Translations under genes and position numbers: made by a program
The notes under the pieces: model-generated
The model's database searches: none
Told to the model about the DNA's origin: nothing
Seen by the model: only the letters and a program-made list of their open reading frames with translations
Part shown: positions 1 to 6,759 of the stretch, piece after piece
How the letters are laid out: each line of letters begins with the position of its first letter
Numbering within the stretch: position 1 is the stretch's first letter
Assembly: GCF_010548465.1 (NCBI RefSeq)
Contig: NZ_JAAGMD010000538.1
Coordinates: 1 to 38,555, forward strand
Reading direction: 5' to 3'
DNA: 38,555 nt
From: Streptomyces sp. SID14436
Lineage (GTDB): Bacteria; Actinomycetota; Actinomycetes; Streptomycetales; Streptomycetaceae

Positions 1-671
1 ACCATGAGGGGTGCCGCGGCGGGCGATCACCGGCTTGATGCCCAAAGCCCACACGAGCCGACGGTACTTGTCGTGGTCGTAGCCACGGTCGCCGAGCACC
101 ATGTCGGGCCGCCGACGCGGCCGCCCGACCAGGCCCGCAACGGACGGGACCTTGGCGAGGAGGGGCAGCAGTTGCGTGACGTCGTTACGGTTGCCGCCGG
201 TCAGCGACACCGCGAGCGGGACGCCCTGACCGTCGACGAGGACGTGGTGCTTGCTGCCCGGACGCGCACGGTCGACCGGGCTGGGTCCGCTTTTGGGCCT
301 CGTCGAGCGGCCCGCACATGGCTGGAGTCGATCACCGCCCGAGACCAGTCGAGCTGCTTCGCAGCCCGCAACTTCTGCAGCAGGATGACGTGAAGGCGGT
401 CCCACACGCCGGCCTCGTTCCAAGCGGCCAGCCGCCGCCAGCACGTCATGCCTGAGCCGAAGCCGAGCTCCTGGGGTAGGTACTCCCACTGGATGCCGGT
501 GTGCAGGACGAACAGAATCCCGCACAGAGCCTGCCGGTCAGGAACCCTCGGCCGCCCGGCGACCAGCTTCGGACCCGGCTCCGGCAACAACGGCTCGATC
601 AGCGACCACAGTTCGTCCGACACGATCCACGGACGGGAGTTCCTCTTCCCCACGAACAGAGCAACGAGCAT
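1..671 (-). CDS. IS5-family transposase, two overlapping frames joined by -1 frameshift, C-terminus outside window
   Basis: This is a transposase that catalyses cut-and-paste movement of the element. The first frame (from 671 down to the slip site) has the IS5 N-terminal helix region with WSLIEPLLPEP, a GIQWEYLP segment and the first catalytic Asp in VIDSSHVRA. Continuing in the same frame soon loses similarity and stops at 201. A -1 shift at the heptamer C CCA AAA (complement of 291-297) restores the family sequence: PGSKHHVLVDGQGVPLAV, then TGGNRNDVTQ, then the second catalytic Asp in GDRGYDHDKYRR. The catalytic Glu would lie beyond position 1. A slippery heptamer exactly at the frame junction argues for programmed frameshifting rather than decay. 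The start is uncertain: ATG at 671 or GTG at 653, and neither has a good ribosome site. Confidence 0.8.
291..297 (-). promoter_or_regulatory. Programmed -1 ribosomal frameshift site (CCCAAAA)
   Basis: On the minus strand the bases read C CCA AAA in the zero frame, a canonical X XXY YYZ slippery heptamer. The ribosome would decode Pro-Lys, slip back one base and continue with Ser-Gly-Pro in the frame that encodes the rest of the DDE domain. Frame arithmetic agrees exactly: zero-frame codons start at positions equal to 2 modulo 3, and the downstream catalytic frame at 0 modulo 3. Confidence 0.7.
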
Positions 672-714
672 CTGAGCCGACAGTCACACCATCAGCGACT
701 TCTGTTAGGACCTC

Positions 715-1263
715 TTAAGGATGCGGAAGCGGTGCGTGCCCACGAGGTCACCGGCGACCCGGACGTCCATCCGGGTCGTGACGAAGTACCCCGCTCCCAG
801 CTTCGTCGTCTTCCGGGCGGACACCGACTCGGTCACCGCGTCGAAGGCGATGTCGTCGCCCGGGCGCAGGGGACGCGCGTACTCCTGCTCGCAGTCGGTC
901 GCCACCACCGCGGTGCAGCCCGCCTCGTCGAGGAGCCGGAGCAGGTCGTCGAACGCGTCCGTGCGGCCGGTCCGCGCCGCTGTCCGGCCGCCCGCCGCCC
1001 GCCGCCCCCACGGGCTCCCCCCGGTCGTGGCCGGAGAGTCCTCCCATCGTCCACACCTGCAGCATGGTGGGGGGCGCAACCGCGTCCGGGCCCGTGTACG
1101 CCGGGTTGGCGTCCCCCATCGCCTCGCACCAGTGCCTGATCATGAGTGCGTTGACCGGGTCCCGGCCCCTCCCGCCCGACACGGCCGGCCGCCCCTCGTA
1201 CTCCTTCAGCCGCGCCTACAGGCCCCCGCCGGTCTCGTCCACCACCTCCTGCACCGCGCTCAT
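715..1263 (-). pseudogene. MaoC-like (FAS1-type N-terminal) acyl dehydratase, disrupted
   Basis: This is the remains of a hot-dog-fold hydratase/dehydratase-like gene of the kind that acts on acyl-CoA. Visible family sequence includes LKEYEGRPA, then NALMIRHWCEAMGDANPAY, PPTMLQVWTMGGL, LLRLLDEAGCTAVVATDCEQ, and YARPLRPGDDIAFD followed by GTHRFRILK. Three lesions are present. An in-frame TAG at 1216-1218 could come from a single C-to-G change in a Tyr codon. A frame change between about 960 and 1040, equal to one extra base, moves the reading frame. The IS then cuts the gene at about 714, directly after codons for ILK. The start ATG at 1261-1263 has an upstream G-rich ribosome site. The distal part of the gene would lie left of the window. 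The gene cannot make a functional product in this strain unless the sequence contains errors. Confidence 0.75.
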
Positions 1264-1362
1264 CCGACCCCCCTCGTCGTCCCGCTCGCCTCGCTCCTCG
1301 TGCCCTGACACTTTTGGTACACCGCGCCCGCCGCACGGGTTCTCACATCTCCCACGCCAGTT

Positions 1363-1379
1363 TCTGACTACTCGTCAGA
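1363..1379. promoter_or_regulatory. Inverted repeat TCTGAC-N5-GTCAGA, possible operator
   Basis: A 6-5-6 inverted repeat lies about 100 bases upstream of the disrupted dehydratase start codon. Its size and position would suit a TetR-like regulator site of the kind found in front of acyl-CoA metabolism genes. No regulator gene is visible nearby, so this is only a candidate. Confidence 0.3.
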
Positions 1380-1522
1380 TTCGGCTCCGGTGCGCTGTGG
1401 CGTCAAGTGCCCCGAGCCCCACGAACGCCTGCGCGGCGGCACCGAAGCACCGCCGCGCAGACGCCTTGCACCCCACGAAGCACACCCCCACACCATCCGG
1501 GACCGAAGAGGCCCCGGTCACC

Positions 1523-1849
1523 TCACCACCACAGCGGGGTGAAGCTGACGGCCACGTTGTCGTTGCCCTGGTTCACCGCCGTGAAGGCGGATCCGTTGAC
1601 CTGGGCGGTATTGCTCTGGTTCGAGGCGCCGGAGCCGACGGCCTGCTGCTGTGTGGTGGCGGAGTTGCCGAAGTTGTCGCCGCCCACGCCGCTTCCGACG
1701 ACCCCGGCCACGGCACTCGCCGCCGTCGCGCTCGATCCGTTGTCCGCGACGGCGCCGTTGTCCGCCGTCGCGACGCCGGTGAAGAGGGCGGCCGCGAGCG
1801 GCAGGGCGGAGACGGCGGCGATGACGCGGGCAGTACGGATGCTTGCCAT
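1523..1849 (-). CDS. Small secreted Gln/Asn-rich protein of unknown function
   Basis: This encodes 108 residues. A signal peptide occupies roughly residues 1-30 (basic MASIRTAR, hydrophobic core AAVSALPLAAALFTG, probable cleavage after VATA). The mature part is about 78 residues, rich in Gly, Ala, Ser, Asn and Gln, with no Cys or Lys. Segments such as DNFGNSATTQQQAVG, SGASNQSNTAQVNG and TAVNQGNDNVAVSF alternate small and amide residues in a way that recalls curli and rodlin-like surface proteins. It lacks the chaplin signature. It ends in aromatic residues (PLWW). The start is set by a strong GGAGGG ribosome site about 9 bases upstream of the ATG. It stands alone, divergent from the prim-pol gene. 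A surface or spore-coat role is inference only. Confidence 0.7.
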   Translation of the reverse strand: MASIRTARVIAAVSALPLAAALFTGVATADNGAVADNGSSATAASAVAGVVGSGVGGDNFGNSATTQQQAVGSGASNQSNTAQVNGSAFTAVNQGNDNVAVSFTPLWW

Positions 1850-2211
1850 GTTGAGTTCCCTCCAGAACCAAGGACGCACCGGCCGTCGGCCATGCGTGCG
1901 TGAAGTACGGCTGTGGTCAGGGCGGTTGGCCGACCGCCCCGGTCCTGCTGTGCACGACGTCGCATGATCAGAGTTGCCCACCGCAGCGCCCCGAACCACC
2001 CCGTACGCCGTCATTCGCACGCAAGCGTGAGGACATGTCGATAAACCCTTTTCCGTCACTTGAGCGGCAGCTCACCTCGAATGTGACGACACCCCCCAAG
2101 GCCCCCATGGGAGGAAGCGTTCCGGCACGCATTCCGCCGACCGAGGGACCCACGGCGTGTCGCCACCCTTACCCCCTTTCCTTTTTCGAACGTACGTACG
2201 AACATGGAGGC
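1850..2211. other. Divergent intergenic region
   Basis: These 362 bases lie between the small secreted protein (minus) and the prim-pol gene (plus) and must hold both promoters. There is a short hairpin with GGGCGGT/ACCGCCC arms at about 1921-1940 and a longer palindrome at 2185-2202. The stretch at 2030-2060 is less GC-rich than its surroundings. I see no convincing small gene here. Confidence 0.5.
2185..2202. promoter_or_regulatory. 18-base near-perfect palindrome just upstream of prim-pol gene
   Basis: The sequence TTCGAACGTACGTACGAA is self-complementary except for one mismatched pair (2189/2198). It ends 9 bases before the ATG at 2212 and overlaps the region where the ribosome binds, so a protein bound here, or RNA folding, could control the gene. 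No known consensus is recognised. Confidence 0.4.
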
Positions 2212-3081
2212 ATGGCCACCACCGACCGGCAGGCCACGACGCTGGCCCTCGCACACGCCCTGTCAGCCGCCGAACGCGGGCTGGCCGTCATCCCCCTGTC
2301 CCGGACGAAGCTCCCGGCCCTGCGCTCCCCGCACCGCGACGACCCCGCCACCCCCAACCGCTGCCACGGCGCCTGCGGACGCCTCGGGCACGGGGTCTAC
2401 GACGCCTCCACCGATCCCGTCCGCATCCGCCGCATGTTCGCCGCCGCGCCCCACGCCACCGGCTACGGCATCGCCTGCGGCCTCCCCCCGCACCACCTCA
2501 TCGGCATCGACCTGGACACCAAGACCGGCACCGACGCCTCGGCGGCACTGCGCGAGATCGCCCTGCGACACCTGTTCACCATCCCCGCCACCGTGGTCGT
2601 CCGGACACCCAGCGGCGGACGCCACCTGTGGCTGAGCGGCCCGCCCGATGTCGTCGTCCCCAACTCCGCGAGCCGGCTCGCCCCGGGCATCGACGTCCGC
2701 GGCGCCGGCGGCTACCTCGTGGGCCCCGGCTCCCGTACCGACCACGGCACCTACACCGCCGCCCCCGGCACGGCCCACCTCCCCCCGGCCGCCTGCCCAC
2801 CCGCCCTGCTGCGGATCCTGCTGCCGCCACCCCGGCCGCACCACCCCACGCCCTCGTCGGCCGGCGGGCACGGCCAGGGCCTGGTGCAGTTCGTCCTCGC
2901 CGCCCACGCGGGCCAGCGGAACACCCGCCTGTTCTGGGCCGCCTGCCGCGCCTACGAGGACGGCATCGGTCCCGCCCTCGTGGACCCCCTCGTCCGCGCG
3001 GCCCTCGGCACCGGCCTGTCCGAACGCGAGGCCCGCGCGACGATCGCCTCGGCGGCCCGCCTCACCGGTCACACCCCCTGA
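2212..3081 (+). CDS. Bifunctional DNA primase/polymerase (prim-pol) domain protein
   Basis: This encodes 289 residues with an archaeo-eukaryotic-primase-like prim-pol domain of the kind found in actinomycete plasmids, phages and chromosomes. Catalytic features are intact: the paired acidic motif IGIDLDTKTG with Asp100 and Asp102, the TPSGGRHLW strand with His138, and GIDVRGAGGYLVGPGS at about 158-173. A CHGACG segment near residue 51 could bind metal. The C-terminal 90 residues, after a Pro/His-rich linker, form a helical region (NTRLFWAACRAYEDG) like the accessory domain of such proteins. No helicase domain is attached, so it is shorter than phage or plasmid replication proteins. The ATG at 2212 was chosen over upstream starts because it follows an ATGGAGG ribosome site; sequence before it has poor codon bias. 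Function in the cell is unknown; a repair or mobile-element origin is possible. Confidence 0.8.
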   Translation: MATTDRQATTLALAHALSAAERGLAVIPLSRTKLPALRSPHRDDPATPNRCHGACGRLGHGVYDASTDPVRIRRMFAAAPHATGYGIACGLPPHHLIGIDLDTKTGTDASAALREIALRHLFTIPATVVVRTPSGGRHLWLSGPPDVVVPNSASRLAPGIDVRGAGGYLVGPGSRTDHGTYTAAPGTAHLPPAACPPALLRILLPPPRPHHPTPSSAGGHGQGLVQFVLAAHAGQRNTRLFWAACRAYEDGIGPALVDPLVRAALGTGLSEREARATIASAARLTGHTP

Positions 3082-3143
3082 CCTGCCCCGACCCCGCTCC
3101 CCGGCCGCCACGAAAATCGAAAGACCCCGATGCACCACCGCTC

Positions 3144-3149
3144 TAGAGT
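3144..3149 (+). promoter_or_regulatory. Candidate -10 element (TAGAGT) for a leaderless transcript
   Basis: TAGAGT lies 7 bases before the ATG at 3157, so transcription would begin at or next to the start codon. No ribosome site is visible before that ATG, which fits leaderless translation. The -35 region is poor. Confidence 0.4.
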
Positions 3150-3156
3150 GCCGACC

Positions 3157-3588
3157 ATGTCGCTCGCCCGCGTAGTCCTCACGTCCGGCCGCGAGGTGAA
3201 CCTGTCCGAACTGCGCCTGTCGTCGACGTACGGCGGACTGCTCGAGGGTTACCCCTGCAAGCCGCTGAACGACCTGTGGATCAAGGGGCTGCTGCGGTCC
3301 GCCGCCCAAGCCTTCCCCGGCGCCCCCGTCCACCTCGTCACGCCCCCGCGTGAGTACCCCGACCAGTACGCGGGAGCCTTCGGGCCGGTCGAGGTCCTGC
3401 CCGCCGTGACCTGCGTCGGCTCCTTCAGCTCCGCGGCCCTCGACCCGGCCCACGACCGCGTACTCCACCGCTCGCGCCTCACCGTCGTCTGGTTCCAGCC
3501 GACCTCCCTGCTGCCCTCGGGATGCGACGCGGATCCCCGCCTTCGGGAGCTGCCCTGGGAGCGCCTGGCGGAGGACGACGAGCTCTGA
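3157..3588 (+). CDS. Conserved hypothetical protein
   Basis: This encodes 143 residues and I do not recognise a named family. It starts MSLARVVLTSGREVNLSELR and contains a WIKGLLRSAAQAFPG helix, a proline-rich middle (HLVTPPREYPD) and an acidic C-terminus (ERLAEDDEL). There is no signal peptide or membrane segment, so it is probably cytosolic. Codon use is typical of the genome. It follows the prim-pol gene by 75 bases but has its own candidate promoter. The ATG at 3157 was preferred to the one at 3130 because a -10-like TAGAGT lies between them. Confidence 0.65.
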   Translation: MSLARVVLTSGREVNLSELRLSSTYGGLLEGYPCKPLNDLWIKGLLRSAAQAFPGAPVHLVTPPREYPDQYAGAFGPVEVLPAVTCVGSFSSAALDPAHDRVLHRSRLTVVWFQPTSLLPSGCDADPRLRELPWERLAEDDEL

Positions 3589-3638
3589 CAGACGCCACCG
3601 AGGCCCACTCGCCCCACAGAAAGACCAGTACACCGTCC

Positions 3639-4193
3639 ATGAACGTCATCACCGCACCCCGCACCGAGCCGTCCCCCACCCCCCGCCTCGACCTGCTGCG
3701 AGGGCAGTTCGACCTGACGTGGTCCCTGTTCGAGTACCACCTGGAGCGGCTGGAACCGGAGGACTTCCTGTGGGAACCCGCCGCCCACTGCTGGACCCTG
3801 CACCCCACGGCGGACGGAACCTGGGAGCCGGACTTCGCGGAGACCGAGCCCGACCCCGTCCCGGTGCCCACCATCGCCTGGGTGAGCTGGCACGTGGGCT
3901 GGTGGTGGAGCGTCGCCCTCAACCACCTCCAGGGCCGCGAGCCCCGCGAACGCACCACGGTCGTCTGGCCCGGCGCGGGCGCCCCGGCCGTGGACTGGCT
4001 CCGCTCCCTGCGCACCGAATGGCTGACCGCCCTGGACCGCCTCACCGAAGCCGACCTCGACGCCACGGCCCCCTTCCCCTGGCCGCCCGACCCGGCCCGC
4101 ACCGTGGCCGACATGCTCGCCTGGGCGAACGCCGAGCTGATGAAGAACGTCGCGGAAATCGGCCAACTGCGCCTGCTGCGAGCCGCGTCCTGA
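3639..4193 (+). CDS. DinB-like family protein
   Basis: This encodes 184 residues of a DinB/YfiT-like four-helix-bundle protein. The family includes metal-dependent thiol transferases and many proteins of unknown role. Family sequence includes RLDLLRGQFDLTWSLFEYHLERL at the start, WVSWHVGWWWSVALNHLQG in the middle (a likely metal His followed by Trp residues), and MLAWANAELMKNVAEIGQLRLL at the end. The last helix has Asn/Lys where many DinB proteins have a metal-binding His, so metal binding may be altered. The ATG at 3639 is chosen because the preceding sequence lacks coding character. It converges on the disrupted PPOX gene. Confidence 0.75.
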   Translation: MNVITAPRTEPSPTPRLDLLRGQFDLTWSLFEYHLERLEPEDFLWEPAAHCWTLHPTADGTWEPDFAETEPDPVPVPTIAWVSWHVGWWWSVALNHLQGREPRERTTVVWPGAGAPAVDWLRSLRTEWLTALDRLTEADLDATAPFPWPPDPARTVADMLAWANAELMKNVAEIGQLRLLRAAS

Positions 4194-4230
4194 CCCGGCA
4201 CGACCACGGGCAACCGGGACCGTCCGGCTG

Positions 4231-4628
4231 TCACCACGAACGATCCTGCAGCCGAGGCGGACGATCGGGCGCCAACCGGACCATCTTGGTCGCAGGGTCG
4301 TCCAGCGGAGCGGAGAACCGCACTGGCCACCGATCCTCGGGCCCGAGGTAGCGGGTCAGCTTGCGAACGGCCCTGGCCCGGTCGAGCGGCACGACCTCAG
4401 CCACTCCTCGGCACGTCACCGAGAACACCGTCCTCGCGGACACGTCGCAGGTATCGATCACCAGCGCCACGCGCGAGTCCACGGCGAGGAGTTGCTCCAG
4501 CCGGGAGTACGAGCCGGTGAGCCACCAGAACGCGCCGCCCTCCCAGAGAAACCACACCGGCCGGATGTCAGGCCCGCTGGTCGCCACGCGCGGGACCAGG
4601 GCTGAGCCAGGAACTCGTTCACGTCCAT
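4231..4628 (-). pseudogene. Frameshifted pyridoxamine 5'-phosphate oxidase-fold protein
   Basis: The N-terminus (MDVNEFLAQP, ATG at 4626-4628) is in one frame. The rest (LVPRVATSGPDIRPVWFLWE, then GGAFWWLTGSYSRLEQLL and VALVIDTCD) is in another. The frames meet near 4600-4604, where deletion of one base from CCN CTG would explain the break. The downstream part is a typical split-barrel FMN-binding PPOX-like protein of about 130 residues, with RPVWFLWEGGAFWWLTG and the later KLTRYLGPEDRW. No sensible start codon opens the second frame close to the junction. It is either a young pseudogene or a single-base sequencing error; the rest of the gene keeps clean codon bias, so the lesion is recent. 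Confidence 0.65.
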
Positions 4629-4732
4629 GCCCCGAAGACTGCTGCACAGAAGCAGCGAGGCACAGCGCCTTCCGTGCCCGATTGACCGAAAACCACGGGA
4701 GCACGGGCGGTCATGGGGTCCGGACACGAGAA

Positions 4733-4766
4733 CGGGCCCCCGGCCGGCTTCCGGCACAGGGGCCCG
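4733..4766 (-). terminator. Rho-independent-type hairpin after tRNA-Ser
   Basis: An 8-base outer stem (CGGGCCCC at 4733-4740 with GGGGCCCG at 4759-4766) encloses a second perfect 5-base hairpin (4743-4747 with 4751-4755). On the minus strand it follows the tRNA by about 20 bases and is followed by TTCTCG, so it should end the tRNA transcript. Confidence 0.75.
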
Positions 4767-4784
4767 CTCGCACTGCTCTCAGCG

Positions 4785-4871
4785 CGGAGGCGGTGGGATT
4801 TGAACCCACGGTGACATCGCTGCCACGACGGTTTTCAAGACCGTTCCCTTCGGCCGCTCGGGCACACCTCC
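4785..4871 (-). tRNA. tRNA-Ser (anticodon UGA)
   Basis: This is an 87-base class II tRNA. The acceptor arms GGAGGTG (complement of 4865-4871) and CGCCTCC pair over seven positions with one G-T pair, and the discriminator base is G. The anticodon loop CTTGAAA, closed by ACGGT/ACCGT, gives anticodon TGA (complement of 4835-4837), which reads UCA. A long variable arm typical of serine tRNAs follows. The T arm is GTGGG-TTCAAAT-CCCAC. CCA is not encoded. UCA is a rare codon in this GC-rich genome. Confidence 0.95.
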
Positions 4872-4935
4872 CCGCGCCTGCCGGTGATCGGCGGCGCGGG
4901 GACCAGGGTAACGGGTCGGTGCGGGCGGGGTGGGG

Positions 4936-6471
4936 TCAGCTGTCGCCGACGCGGGCGCCCAGGGTGAGTTCGGTGGTGTGCTCCTTGCCGTCCCGCTTGT
5001 AGGTGAGGGTGACCTCGTCGCCCGGCTTGTGGGTCCAGATCTCGCCGATCAGGGTGGGTCCGGAGTCGATGACCCGGTCGTCCAGCTTGGTGATGACGTC
5101 ACCGGGCTCGAGGCCGGCCTTGTCGGCGGGGCCGCCCGGGTCGACGGCCTCGGAGCCGCCGGCGCCCTGGTCGGTGATCTTCGCCCCGCCCGAGGTGTCC
5201 TCGAGGGAGACGGAGGCGCCGATCTTGGCGTACACCGGCTTGCCGTTCTTGATCAGTTCCTGGGCGACGTACTTGGCCTGGTTGATCGGGATGGCGAAGC
5301 CCAGTCCGATCGAGCCGGCCTGGCCGGTGCCGAAGCCGCCGTTGCTCGTGGACTGGATGGCGGAGTTGATGCCGATGACGTTGCCCTGGGCGTCGAGCAG
5401 CGGGCCGCCGGAGTTGCCCGGGTTGATGGACGCGTCGGTCTGCAGGGCGCTCATGTACGACGCCTGGCTGCCGGTGCCGTCGCTGGAGGCGACCGGCCGG
5501 TTCTTGGCGCTGATGATGCCAGTCGTCACCGTGTTGGACAGGCCGAAGGGGGCGCCGATGGCGATGGTCGAGTCGCCGACGACGACCTCGTCGGAGTTGC
5601 CCAGGGGCAGCGGCTTGAGGTTCGACGGGGCGTCCGCCAGCTTGATGACGGCGACGTCGTAGCCCTGCGCGTGGCCGACGACCTTGGCCTCGTATTTCTT
5701 GCCGTCCGGGAAGGTCGCGGAGACCTTGCCGCCGTCGACGGCCTCCGCCACCACGTGGTTGTTGGTGACGATGTGGCCCTGGGTGTCGAACACGAAGCCG
5801 GTGCCGGTGCCGCCCTCGCCGCTGCGGCCCTCGGCCTCGATGGTGACCGTGCTCGGCAGCGCCTTGGAGGCGACGGCCGCGACCGTGCCGGGGTCGCGCT
5901 TGACGTTGCCCCCGCTGGTCGACGCGGAGACGGTGGTGGAGCCGCTGTCGTCGTTGTTCTTGGCCAGTGTGTAGCCCAGCCCGCCGCCCAGACCGCCCGC
6001 CAGCAGCGCGGCAGCAGCGATCGCGGCGAGCAGCCGGCCGCCACTGCCCTTCTTCTTGGGCTCCGGGGGCTGGTACGAGGAGCCCCAGCCGCCGCCTCCC
6101 TGGCCGTGGCCGGATCCGCCGTCGCCGTACGGGCCGAAGGGGCCACCGGGCCCGCCGCCCTGGGCCGGGGTGCCGGGCGGCGGGGGCGGCGGCCAGGAGG
6201 GGTCGGGGGCGGACGGCGAGCCGTGGGGACCGCCGTGTCCGGCGCCGGGCGTGCCCGGGGTGCCGTGGGCGGCGGTCGCGTCCTGCGTGGGGGTCCCGTA
6301 CGGGCCGTGGTCCGGGGCGGTCGTCGGGACGGGGGGCAGGGGCGTCGTCGGGTTGCTGCCCTGGTCGGGTGCCGGGCGCTCCTGAGGTGCCGGAGCAGCG
6401 GGGGCATCCGTCCGCGTGGGCGGTGCGGACGGCGCCGGGGGGACCGCGGTGCCCTCGTTCTCGGTGCTCAC
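4936..6471 (-). CDS. Membrane-anchored HtrA/DegP-like serine protease with PDZ domain
   Basis: This encodes 511 residues. Residues 1-140 are a cytosolic tail very rich in Pro and Gly. One transmembrane helix follows basic KKK at about 147-170, so the protease faces outside. The trypsin-like domain carries the triad His239 (TNNHVV), Asp272 (YDVAVIKL) and Ser354 (INPGNSGGPL). A PDZ domain spans about 415-505 with GGPADKAGLEPGDVITKLDDR. Family members degrade or refold damaged secreted proteins. The start GTG at 6471 has a GAGGAG site upstream. It is transcribed toward the tRNA and divergently from the glycerophosphodiesterase gene. An AT-rich block at 6641-6660 is the likely promoter area. The long Pro/Gly tail is common in actinobacterial members. 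Confidence 0.92.
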   Translation of the reverse strand: MSTENEGTAVPPAPSAPPTRTDAPAAPAPQERPAPDQGSNPTTPLPPVPTTAPDHGPYGTPTQDATAAHGTPGTPGAGHGGPHGSPSAPDPSWPPPPPPGTPAQGGGPGGPFGPYGDGGSGHGQGGGGWGSSYQPPEPKKKGSGGRLLAAIAAAALLAGGLGGGLGYTLAKNNDDSGSTTVSASTSGGNVKRDPGTVAAVASKALPSTVTIEAEGRSGEGGTGTGFVFDTQGHIVTNNHVVAEAVDGGKVSATFPDGKKYEAKVVGHAQGYDVAVIKLADAPSNLKPLPLGNSDEVVVGDSTIAIGAPFGLSNTVTTGIISAKNRPVASSDGTGSQASYMSALQTDASINPGNSGGPLLDAQGNVIGINSAIQSTSNGGFGTGQAGSIGLGFAIPINQAKYVAQELIKNGKPVYAKIGASVSLEDTSGGAKITDQGAGGSEAVDPGGPADKAGLEPGDVITKLDDRVIDSGPTLIGEIWTHKPGDEVTLTYKRDGKEHTTELTLGARVGDS

Positions 6472-6642
6472 AGCTTCTCTCCTCGATCCACGGCTCTTTT
6501 TCTCGGTCGCACTCGGACACGCTCGTTCACTCGTCGACCGTCCCGGCGCAATGCGGTCGGGCAGGTTCTCTTTGTACGACGTCAGCTTTTCCCACGGGCC
6601 GTCAGGGCACGGTAAGCCGTTCCTGTGGGTCCGGGGTCATTC

Positions 6643-6660
6643 TTTATATAGGGCATTACT
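6643..6660. promoter_or_regulatory. AT-rich candidate promoter block between divergent genes
   Basis: The block TTTATATAGGGCATTACT stands out in very GC-rich DNA. On the minus strand it offers TATATAAA as a -10-like element for the HtrA protease, leaving a leader of about 170 bases. It could also serve the diesterase on the plus strand. Direction and start site cannot be settled by eye. Confidence 0.35.
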
Positions 6661-6759
6661 CACTTAAGGCGCGCCATTCCGATGCCTCCGACCGGACCTC
6701 CGCACCGCTCCTTCCGCACCGACCGCACGTGTACCCGCGCGCGGTGGCACCATGACGCG

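Larger units (their letters stand above)
1..714 (-). mobile_element. IS5-family insertion sequence, partial (cut by window start)
   Basis: This is one end of an insertion sequence that runs off the left edge of the window. Most of it is a two-frame DDE transposase read on the minus strand. Read from the transposase side, the right end starts with GAGGTCCTAACAG (complement of 702-714), and IS5-type terminal repeats commonly begin with GAG or GGG. The next bases outward are TTA (715-717), which would fit the short TNA-type target duplications of some IS5 subgroups. The other terminus, and so the second copy of any duplication, lies outside the window. The insertion point falls inside a dehydratase-like gene, so the element is an interruption of older sequence. 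The boundary at 714 is inferred to within a few bases. Confidence 0.8.

Noticed and set aside
1523-1849. Chaplin gene
   Set aside because: A short secreted hydrophobic protein at first suggested a chaplin, but the conserved Cys pair and the chaplin motif are missing.
2157-3146. Long Arg/Pro/His-rich open frame overlapping the prim-pol gene
   Set aside because: It is the shifted reading of a strongly biased GC-rich gene; the real frame shows prim-pol motifs and a ribosome site.
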